Assembly: GCA_964017185.1 (NCBI GenBank)
Contig: OZ024871.1
Location: 27,566,488-27,630,487 of the forward strand
Reading direction: 5' to 3'
Origin: Rugalucina vietnamica
Taxonomy: Eukaryota; Mollusca; Bivalvia; Lucinida; Lucinidae
Length of the DNA: 64,000 nt
Part shown: positions 23,401 through 35,400 of the stretch, one piece after another
Layout of the letters: the number at the start of each line of letters is the position of its first letter
Numbering within the stretch: the first letter of the stretch is position 1
Program-made: the position numbers and the translations under genes
The notes under the pieces: generated by a model
Told to the model about the DNA's origin: nothing
Databases searched by the model: none
The model's input: the letters and a program-made list of their open reading frames with translations, nothing else

Positions 23401-26400
23401 ATTATGCTATGAGGGCTCATTTAAGCACAGGTCATTAAATTTAACACTTAATATGATTTCTCTGTTTTAACATGTTGAATAAATTTGCTTTTCATCTGAA
23501 ATGGTTCATTCCTCAATTTCAGGATACACTTTTACCAGAGACAACTTAGAAAATTTCTTTTCCCTGTGTCCCACATTACTTTAATACTGAATGCTTGTCA
23601 AAATAAGAGATAACCTCACTCAAGATTTGATTTTGAAATGGTTGAAACTAATTAACTGGCACACTTATATTACCAGGTAGGACATTCATTTTTCACACCT
23701 TTTCTGATTAACAGCTCATTTGGTGTCAAATTGGGTAATTGTCATTGAGTTATTTTCAACATTTGCCACTGCAATAAAGTGACAATAAACAAGGGATTAA
23801 AGCAATCAACAACTGTAGAAGTTATGATCATGAATTTTGCCAAATTTGTTCCTGCAGACTTCTAGCAAAAAATCTTGTAATTTCCTTATTTTTTGTCCGA
23901 TTTTGACAAACTTTTTACCAAAATGTAGGGCACAGAATGTAGATTCAGAAAAAGGGCATGGCGCTGGGAAAAAGGGCATGGCGCTGGAGAAAAAGGGCAT
24001 GGCGCGGCGCCATAGTAAAAGTGGCTAGGGGAAACACTAATGATTAGACAGAAGTATGCAGATGTTTTAACTTCGCATTGAGTTTTTTGTTTGTTTGTTA
24101 CTAAATGGCTGATCGTGCACAGAAGAAAGACTTGGTCTGTGATAGGGTTTTATCAACAGACTTATGATAAGAGAATGGTAAAAGATATTTCTACTGCCAT
24201 AAAAATAATCAGATATATCTAGCTAAGTCACATTTTACTTATAATTCATCATTTAACTACCATGCCAGATGTCATTATAGTTAGACCTGCAAGGCAGTCA
24301 ACTAAGTGACAATTTTAAAACAAACATACCAAACAATTAGTTAACACATAATTTTAGCAGTGCTTTAAAAGTAGATGTAATATGGGATATTGTTATGAAA
24401 GTGTTATCAACACTTCCTAGAGCAACAATTAGGTGAAAACACAAACAAAGGATTATAGCAATTTTCTTTTAAATGTGAGAGTCATATGCAACAAGACATG
24501 ATTGGTGACATACTTTCACTACTAGCTTTCATTGAAGTACAGTTCTATAATTATCATTAGCTCCTACAAATATTCAAAATTCATGGTGTCATAGAATTTT
24601 AGTGGATATAATATATAGTACACATTAGTAGTAAATGAATGAATTTTGTATATCCTTATGCTTATGTTTTTAAAGAAAAAAGATGTTTTGTCTGTCAAAT
24701 TACCATAAAATACACAAATCTGAACATCAAAATACTGAAGACCCACTAAGTACCCACTTTTCCAAAATAAGGCTTAAAGCCCAACCCGGGTTTACCCGGG
24801 TAAAACCCATGGGTAAACCCGGGTAGAGATGGGCACTTTGAACCCTGATGGTTTGCACTACAAAAAGGAAAAAAAAAATACATGTACAATGAAAACACAA
24901 CAGGCTGCAGGGGAAATAGGCAGGGTTAATGTCTATGCAGTGCTATTTACTAGGGTAGGGGTTTTGGACAAAAAAGTCCCCAGTACTATCCTCAGGCCTT
25001 TGCAGTGGGAGACAGTGGTTACAAATGACAAGTGCATTTAAAGTATTTATTTTATAGGTTAATATATTCATACTTTTGTGCGTTTTTTATTAGAGCAGTC
25101 AGCCATGTCAAAACAAGTCAGTACTGCCTTGCTTTCACAATAATGTGCGTGAGGCATGAAGGAGGTTTATCGAGTTCAATTATCTTGAGCTTTATTGCAT
25201 ATTACACAAGCATGGTTAATTACCATACACAAGAAAGACGGTCTATGATGGTAAGCTAAAATTTGTCAAATTACTGAATTTACTGTATGACAGATCTTGA
25301 CAGTAATAAACCATAATACAAGTTTTGGGTAGTTTTGTTCTCAATGATCTAAAGTGTCGGCGCTTTTACAGTTAACTCACTGAGCAATTTCATATTGATT
25401 TTTTTTTTTTTCAGATAAGATCTGTGACCAGGTGAGCGATGCTATCCTCGACGCCCATCTCAAGCAAGACCCTCATGCCAAGGTAGCCTGTGAGACAGTA
25501 GCCAAGACTGGCATGATCCTGTGCTGTGGCGAGATCTCGTCCAAGGCCAAGGTAGACTACCAAGAGATTATCAGAGGCGCCATCAAACAGATTGGTTATG
25601 ATGACTCCAGCAAAGGTATGACATGCACAAGGCAGGTGGCTTATTTAGTCGCAATGTAGCATCTGTTCTTTTGTTTAAGGAATTTACAGGTTATTTTTTT
25701 TTTTAAGATTTTCTCAAATTTAATAAGCCTGTGTACTGTTAGATGTACTTTTTGAGAATTTAGACACAAATCCTGGTAAATTGTTGTGAACACAACTTTG
25801 TAACAAACAAACATTTCAGTCTATACAGGAATTCTGTAGAAAAGTATCAAAAGTGCAAATGCATATGTTAGGATAATGTGAGTAACAGATTACCACTATT
25901 ATAGTGATGGAAATGTCAAATTCAAGGGATAGACTTGATAACTCTTGTAACAACTTATTACTGTATGCATAATGCATGCATGCTAATTATTGTCATGGGT
26001 TTACACTGACACTGAACAGTGAACACAGATTTACACAAGTATTCTGCCAGTCTTTTTCATGTTTTCAGTTTTATGATACAGTGTAGTTTACACATTCGCA
26101 ATATTAATTTAATGTTTAGTCTAAAATTTAAATTGAGTTTACCATGTATTATGTCATATTGATGTTTGTGCCTTACCGAGAGGAAACAGGTTGTATGCTG
26201 AACTGAGGTATTGTGCACAAGGTGTCGGGCTTTGAAGACTAAATATAAATTGCTTGTTTATATCTAAAGCTTGTTCTTGCATTAATAGTTCCTTAGTTTT
26301 TCTTCCCTGTTCGAGTTACATCATACTGATAGATTCTAAAATCTTTAAATGTTAATTTCATGAAAATCACAGGTGAAGCTGCAACTCATTGCAATTTCTC

Positions 26401-29400
26401 ACGTATTAGATGCATATTAGATGTTTATTTATTTATATTATCATGTGATTTATGACAGTCAACTTTGATAAACTTTTTTTCGAGTGTCTTTGTATTTGCT
26501 TTTAGATTTTTATAGCCTTAAAATAGTTGTTTGTCTTTACAAGTGTGATGTAACTCAACTGTATATGTAATCTTTCTTGTTTGTTGTTTGAAGTATAGTA
26601 CATTACCGTTCCCCCACCCCCAAGTTTCCCAGCCCTGTCATTGTTATAGACTTTAATCTCTAAGATTATCACTACGATACACGTTTTGTTCCTTCAGGCT
26701 TTGATTACAAGACATGCAATGTATTGATAGCTTTAGAAGAACAAAGTCCTGATATTGCACAGGGTGTACACATCGAGAGAGACGAGGATGATATCGGGGC
26801 AGGTGACCAGGTAAATATTCTGTGATACACACGTGTAGAGAGAGAGAATGAGTTAATGCATGTGATCTAGGTAGAGTACCATAGAGAGACTCAAAGAGAA
26901 ACAAGGTGACCATGGGTCCAGCTGGCCTTGAAAATTAAGAAGTCACTTCTCCCTGACTTCTCCCTCTAGAAAATATGGAGAAGTTTTGGTTCTAAGGAGA
27001 AATAACAAATACATGTAACAGTCAGCCATGTAAGAGGTGCAATAGATTGTTTCCGCTTTGAGTCGGACTTGCAGAAAATCAACAGGCAAAGTTTTAATCA
27101 CCACTGGGGCTCCAGACTCTAGAGGGCTTTTTATTGATCATCAGAACGATTAATTTCGCCGAATCACCTTGGAACTTGACCCCTTAACAGAGGCATGTGT
27201 ATGTAAGAGGTAGTCTAAAATTGGTTGATAATATTGCTCATAGTTATTTGGCAGTAATAATCATCCAACTCCCAATGTGGCTAGAACGACCTGTTGACTA
27301 TTTAGAAGTACAGCATGTACATTTTGAGGCCAATAAATAAACAAAAACCCTCAAAAGTTAAATGTGGTGAAAAGTGGTAATGTGCTGACCTGTCCGGCAC
27401 AATGTAGTTAAGTAGAGAGCAGTCTTCAATTTTGGGGGAATAGATGATTATCTGATTATAATACCATACGAGGTAAGTATCACAGAAGCCATTTCAAGAT
27501 TAAAGGCTAGCCAGTGCCGGCTCAGAGACCAGAAGGATCTGTAAGATACACTATACTTCTAATGAGTACCCACACTGTAATAGTACATATGAAAATGGGC
27601 AAAAATACTGACCTTGATTAGGCTTCCGTAGGATTGATACATAGAGAGTCATTCCAAAGGTTTAGAAAACAGGATGAGTGGATCATGCTGTGTTCTTTAC
27701 AAATTTGGATAGACCCATGTGTCAACCCAGTATGTCACTGTTGGTGTAGTTTGTTTTGCATGACTGATTATAAGCACGAGTTTTATTTGTTTTTGTTCTA
27801 TAATAGTTTTAGCTCAAGTGCTTTAACATTAAAAAAGATCACTTGTAAAATATTTTGTTTTCACACAATACTGTAATCTGGACATTATTTATTTAGATGC
27901 TTGTTTCTTGTAAATTATCTATAGCTTTTGCATTTCATTTTCCATATCAAGCTTCATATAATATGCAAATTGTATATGCTTTAAATTATTCAAGGTTGTA
28001 GCCTCTTTTTACAAGAATTCAGAAATACCTACCGGTACTGTTTGTTTAGTTGTAGTTGAAATATTACCATATTACATTGTTTAACTTAACATTGACTTGC
28101 AACAATCATTAATCATCCTGTATATACATGATGCAAGGAAATTTCTTACAGCCCGGTTTATGCAACTTCACACGATGTGATGAAATGGAGAGGTTGACTT
28201 GAAGCCTGATAGATTGGGCAGCAACATTCAGTGAAGCAGTATCAATTTGGCAAATATGTGTATTACAGCTAGGCATTGAACTCTTTGTTGTACAGGTTGA
28301 AGCCCAAATCTATCAGGCTTCCAATCACTGCACTCCATTTTGTCATGTGTCGTGTGATGTTGCATTAATCTGTGCTGTAAGAATCGTGGGTATGCAGGGT
28401 GTTATGTACGAGTTAATACAATAAGCACTCATATGTATTTTGAATGGAAATGTATGCAGTATTTGTCTATGTAGTATTAATGATGCACATTGTACTTGCC
28501 TTGTAGCCTGGCATTGTTGTTAGGTCTGTAAATGGTAATGCTCTGGTGCAGTGGCTTAGTGGTACATTTACAGCATAGGACTTGCTAATGTTTAGGAGTT
28601 TAAACCCCACTGATGTTTAGTTGTGTCTTTGAGCAAGACACATAGTGTTGGGTAATACATTTTCCCAGGGAGCTAGTCCACCAGTTAGACATGACTTTAA
28701 ATTGTTGACAGGGATGTTCACCCACTAGTGTTTTTGTGCCCAAAATCAGCCTATACCTGTCCATAGATTTAAATCCAGTTTTATAGAGATAGTGAAAAGT
28801 GATAAATGTTGTGGTTAAATTGTTCATTTAACTTTACACTTAATGATTTGTAAGTACAGGTACCAATGTAGTTTCAGGTTTGAGCCTAGTTCATGACAGA
28901 TGACATATAAAAGCCGGTTAGCCCTGACTCCTGCTGGAATATATCTCGCATTTAATTTAAAAATATCATTTTTCATCATGTCATTCTCTCTAGGGTTTGA
29001 TGTTTGGATATGCCACAGACGAAACTGAAGAATGTATGCCACTCACAGTAGTTCTGTCACATCAGTTGAACGCCATGATTGCAAAGCTGAGACGATCAGG
29101 GGATTTACCTTGGGCCAGACCAGACTCTAAGACACAGGTAAGTTAAATAAGCCATGACTCGAGAAAGCTGGTCTTGGGGTTTCCAACCAGGTCTGACACA
29201 AACCAGGCTGTACAGCCACAGAAAATAGAAGCTTGAATTTTCAGATTTTAGAAGAAGAGGGATTGTACTATCTGTGTAGGCGGCCCCCGTTTGCCGAGTG
29301 GTTAAGAGCGCTGATATTTCATTACTGCACTTAACCATTCGGTCATCTCACCACTGTGTCTGGTCACATGTGAGACGAGCCAAGTTCTGCTTGCGGTTGT

Positions 29401-32400
29401 GTCAGGTGGTTTTTCTCGGGGTTCTCCCGTTTTCGCCCCACCTACTGATTGGCCCGTCTCATATGAGCTGAAATAATCTTGAAAGGGCGTTAAACTGAAT
29501 CAAAAAAAAAAACTATCTGTGTAGCGAAAACAAATCAGATTTGCAGTTACTGCAGTACCCCAAAAGCTCTTTGACTCTCTCCTCACATGAATGAAAATCT
29601 GTTGACTGTAACTCAGTCAACCATCCTCTAACCTTGCTATGCAAAGGAACCAGTTTTCATGTTTGAACATGATTTTCCAGGTGACCTGTGAATACAAATA
29701 CGAGAAAGGTGCATGTATCCCATTACGTGTTCACACTGTTGTCATATCCATACAACACGACGAGACAGTCACAATGGAACAACTGAGAAAGGACCTGATG
29801 GAAAAAGTTGTCCGCGTTGTGATACCAAAGAAATATATAGACGATAAGACAGTTTACCATTTACAACCATCGGGGAAATTCATCATCGGAGGACCACAGG
29901 TAGGCATGTACACAATTAACGGAAGACAAGGTAATAAGGAGTATTTGATAATAATTTTTGTTAGTTCTTCATAATGACGTTTGTTAAGGGTAATCATTAG
30001 AATTGCCTTGGCGAGGTGATTCTAAAGAGCACCCTTAACATAGGTTTTTATGAAGAAATAAGCAAACACATGTACTCGCTTAATTTTTATCAAGTACCCC
30101 TACTTATCTAGTCTGAAGTAAATCATCATTATCATCATTATTGGTCATAGTGAAAAATTCTCGGAAGCTGGGCAAAATTACATTATGTCCGACAGAAAAT
30201 TTCAGTTTGTCAGACAAAATGTAGGTATGAAGTGCTAAAATTACAATTTACTAAGATAAGTAAACTGTTCTGCCAGATAAAGGTATTGTCCTGCATAAGA
30301 ACAGTGCCTTTATATTAATATTATAATCTTTGCAGTTTTTGCTGGACATAAGTCATGTCTCATGACAGAATGAAATTTTCTGCCGGACATAATGAAATTT
30401 TGCTGGTTTTGTCTGGCAGACTGGCACATTTCATGGAGACTTGAATGTTTAACAAGGTTGAACACTTCCTAGACAGAGTTTCTCTATAGGTGGCTTGGAT
30501 AATGAATTTTCTTTGATGTAGATTGAAACTTGAATTTGTTTGATGTAAGCCATTAGGATGACAGAGCTCTATCTTACCAGCATAGTAGTCTAGTTTGAAA
30601 TCACGTTTCAAGAAATTATAAAGCCCTGTCGGTGTAGATAATGATGAGAGTAAACAAAGATAAAATAGATAGCAGATATATCTATAGGCTTCAATATGAA
30701 GATAACCAAAAACCTGTGACCTTATTGTGACTGAAATAAATTTAAAATGCAGTCTTGTAGTAGAAAACCTGTGTTTAATTATATCAGTCTGTAATTTTTG
30801 CTGGGACTGTTAGAAATATTTTAGCCCATATATAAATTGCAAGTCATTGCTTTTAGGAGTGTGGTGTGTTGGCCTAGTGGTAGATCATGTTTAAACCCAA
30901 CTGAGTTGTGTCCTTGAGCAAGACAGATCAAACCATCCATACATATAATAAGCCTTATTGGCTTAGTTGGATGGTTAAATTTATGAAGCACATTTAGAGT
31001 GTAATGACATCCTAATCTTTGGGTGAAAGTCCCATAAAATGGATGCATTGTCCCGACATGACCATTGTTGTTGGCTGGGACGTGAAGTATCAATTTAAAC
31101 AAACAAACAAACAAATCAAGCCTTAGACTATAGTGCTCGGTAATATCCAGAAATTGATTGCACTTTCGAGATACAGCTGAAAAGACACGAAACACGGTCA
31201 ATTCTTGAACCTTATTGAACCCAGAATATCGGCTGTTATACAAATGAGTGCATGTAAGCCAAGTGTGGTCCCAGAAATGAGGAGGTCACAGTCAATGTCT
31301 GTAGCATTCAGGCTCATGTAAGATTCTGATCAGACCATTTTGTAGTCGGTTATACAAGGTACATGTAATTTATATTCTGTCGCAACTTCATATTCTCTTT
31401 GTGGTCAATGCTAGTCAGATGGTCACTTTGCTGGAAAAGAGCTTCATTCCTCCAATGTGTTAAAATTTATGGTATCTTGTGTAAGCCTGGCTTGATGTCT
31501 GGTTTTAGATTTTATATTTAATTGTATCATTTTCTAGTCTATCTTCACCTATACCTTCTGACAGGCTGTGTTGATTATCGAGGGTCAGTATTGATGTCGT
31601 TCAGTTGCCCGATTTGATCCAGTTAATGACTTTTCGATGGACTTGTATACTATCAACTATTTCTCATTTTGCTAGTCATGCTTGTCTCAACAAATCCAAG
31701 GTGTACTTTGATTCCTTTGGTCAAGTGTCACATAATTTGTATCAAAGTATGTTATATTGGCATATTTTTTGAATACCGAGATATGCATGTTGACATCCCA
31801 TTTCTTAAACTGCAGTCAACATTATTGATAAGGTTTCATTTTGAGTTAAAATACAATTTATTATTTACGCATTTATATTCATGCATCATAATCATCTTTT
31901 TCAAAAAGATGATTATATTTTCCGTACAGTTTAAACCAATATCAGGCCTTTGCTTTGGTTTTATACTAAAAAAAAATGACTAGCTTGATTCAGTTCAGAG
32001 CTGGAACTTGCATCATGGTAATTTTGAAGAATCTCCCTTCAACATAACTAAAATTGTTCATGGGAATGAGAAGTCTAAACATACTGTATTTTGGTCATTT
32101 TTAGCTCACCTAAGCCAAAGGCTCACAGGTGAGCTTATAGTATACCCATGCTCCGGCGTCCGTCCGTCCGGCGTCCGGCGTTCACAATTTCAAAGATTTC
32201 TCCTCTGAAACCGCTTGGCCAATCAAAGCCAAACTTCATGTGGAGCATCCTTAGGAAGGGGGAATGAAAGTTTATATAAATGGTCAAGGTCACATGACCA
32301 AGATGGCCGCCATGGCTATAAATAGCAAAAACCTTTAAAAATCTTCTTCTCCAGAACCAGTGGGCCGATTTCCACGAAACTTGGTATGTAGCATCGGGGA

Positions 32401-35400
32401 TGCGGGCCCATCATAGTTTATATAAATCATGACCCTAGGATGACCTTGACCTATTTTATGGCAAGGTCAACTTAGGTCGCCTATGCATTTGAATGGGAAA
32501 AAATGGTAAAATGCTATTTAATGGGTAAAACTTACTGGGAATACTAAGGCAAATGGACAGAAGATTAAAGTTAATAGAAAATTTTAGCCCCTGGGGGGGT
32601 TGTCTGCCCCTGCCCCGGGGCTATATACATGTATATGACCATAATATTCAAACATCTTCTTCTCTGAAACCGCTAGGCCAATCAAAGCCAAACTTCATGT
32701 GGAGCATCCTTGGGAAGCGGGAATGAAAGTTTACATAAATGGTCGAGGTCACATGACCAAGATGGCCGCCATGGCTAAAACTAGCAAAAACGTTTAAAAA
32801 TCTTCTTCAGAACCAGAAAGCCTATGATTTTGAAACTTAATGTGAAGCATCTGGGAATGGAGCTCTAGTAGACTACAAAGTTTATATAAATCATGACCCT
32901 GGGGTGACCTTGACCTATTTTACGGCAAGGTCAACTTAGGTCTCCCATGCATTGGAATGGGAAAAAATAGGAAAATGTCATGTTATGGCAGAAAACTTGC
33001 TAGGAATGAGCAAATGGACAGAAGATTTATGTTTAAGAAAATATTTTGGGCCCAGGGTGTTGTCTGCCCCTGCCCCGGGGCTATATACATGTATATGACC
33101 ATAATATTGAAACATCTGAAACCGATAGGCCAATCAAAGCCACACTTTATGTTAAGCATCCTTGGGAAGAGGGAATAAAAGTTTGTATAAATGGTCAAGG
33201 TTACATGACCAAGATGGCCACCATGACTATAAATAGCAAAAACGTTTAAAAATTTTCTTCTTCAGAACCAGAAGGCCTATGATTTTGAAACTTGGTATGA
33301 AGCATCTGGGAATGGAGCTCTACAAAGTTTATATAAATCATGACCCTGGGATGACCTTGACCTATTTTACGGCAAGGTCAACTTAGATCGCCCATGCATT
33401 TGAATGGGGAAAAATAGGAAAATGTCATGTAATGGCAGAAAACTTGCTAGGAATGAGCAAATGGACAGATTTATGCTTATGAAAATATTTTAGGCCCAGG
33501 GGTTGTCTGCCCCTGTCCGGAGCTATATACATATGTAGATGACCATAATATTCAAACAGCTTTTTCTCAGAAACTGCTTAACCAATCAAAGCCAAACTTT
33601 ATGTGGAGCATCCTTAGGAAGAAGAAATGAAAGTTTATATAAATGGTCAAGGTCACATGACCAAGATGGCCGCCATGGCTATAAGTAGCAAAATTTTTTA
33701 AAAATCTTCTTCTTCAGAACCAGAAGGCCTATGATTTTGAAACTTGGCATGAAGCATTAAGGAACAGAGGTCTACAAAATTTGTATAAATCATGACATTG
33801 GGATGACCTTGACCTATTTCACGGCAAGGTCAACTTAGGTCGCCCATGCATTTGAATGGAGAAAATTGTTAAAATGTCATTTGAAGGACAAAACTTGCAG
33901 TTATTTGGCAAATGGACTAAATTTTCATGATTTGAAAAAGACATTGACTCCAGGAGTGATTCTTACCCTGCCCTAGGGTTGTATACATGTACATGCATTG
34001 TACCATTCTAGTCTAACAAGTTTATTGGTACATGTATATATCTCAGGTCTCAGGTGAGCGTTTACAGGACCATTGGTCCTCTGGTTTAGAATGTGATAAT
34101 TATTGACAACTGTTCATGATAGATATGAACCAAAAGTTTTACTCATTATCTCCCTTCTATTGGGCTGGGCGGTTTCAATACTATAAAGATAGTGTTTCAA
34201 GTTGACAAAAATGAACTTAAATCTGAATACAAATCAAATTGTGCATACTCATTCTCATTGCCTATACTTAAACACTTAAAATTTTTAGCAAAAACTGGTG
34301 CAATTTATATTTTCACAGGTATCACCCTAAAATGGCTTGTAACAGAGTAACAGCAATGATTTATTGCAAACAGAATTTAAAGCAACAATGACTTTCATCA
34401 CACCGCTAAGTCTTTATTTTGGTTTGTGCAGTTTGCACGCCTTGCCCAGTGACCTAATGATAGTGTTGGACAAAAAGTTTGAAACCTACTTCAAACAGGG
34501 TAAATTTATATCCCATTTTGCTGGTAAAGTACCTAGGAAGAATTGGTTGTAATCCCAATATGACCGAAAAAGTTGTTGACCCTGACTGCAAGCCTTAACA
34601 TAATTAATCTATTTTCAGGGTGATGCTGGTTTAACAGGCAGAAAAATCATCGTAGACACATATGGTGGGTGGGGTGCTCACGGGGGTGGTGCTTTCTCTG
34701 GTAAAGACTTCTCAAAGGTCGACAGATCAGCAGCATACGCTGCAAGATGGGTGGCCAAATCTCTAGTCAAAGCTGGTCTGTGTAGACGAGTACTTGTACA
34801 GGTAGGTTTTATGCAAACAATATTGTGCTATTTAATGTCACTAATTTGAATTTTTGTCTTTAAAAAAGAAATGAGGTTTACATGTATGAATCATAATTAC
34901 ATATTGCAAACGAGTGTTTAGAAAGATACAATTCTAAGTATTTTAAGAAAATTTTCTTTTTAAGATGTTTATATTAATATACCGTTAAAGAGATTTTGTA
35001 TATCAAAATGTAAACCATCTGCGTAATCATGTTAGATTAGCTAGATAGATATTTGGTCACAAGGTCCTCTCTCTCCCTCTCTCTCTTATATCACTACTCT
35101 CTTTGAAACAATGCTATATTTGATGCAATATCTTCTCAAAACTTTAGCAAAAGTATATCTATTGTCATCACGTAATTATCATAAACAAGTACAATAGCCA
35201 TTTGAGCCGCCTCATGGGAAAACCAACAATCTTCATATGCGAAAACAAAGGCGCAGATCAGCTTCGCGGTAACCGCGAAGCTGATCAGCGCCTTTGTTTT
35301 CGCTACTCGGATAGTACAATTCCTCTTCTACTTAAATCCCAAAGATTCCTTCAAGCTTCTAGCTCTTTTCTGTTACTGTGCAGGCCGGTTTGTGTCCGAC

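Larger units (their letters stand above)
22797..25037. mobile_element. TGCACCAGT-family MITE, split by a hAT-like insertion
   Basis: The left terminal part (AATGCACTAATTATTTGTAA) occupies 22797-22968 and the right part (GGTTACAAATGACAAGTGCA) 24848-25037. Between them sits the 1.9-kb element at 22969-24847. The left part contains a ~45-bp tandem repeat (CTGCCTGGCATGGGACATAC). Confidence 0.75.

Noticed and set aside
30821..31243. A 140-codon minus-strand frame
   Set aside because: It is the antisense of a tRNA-derived SINE and its flank.
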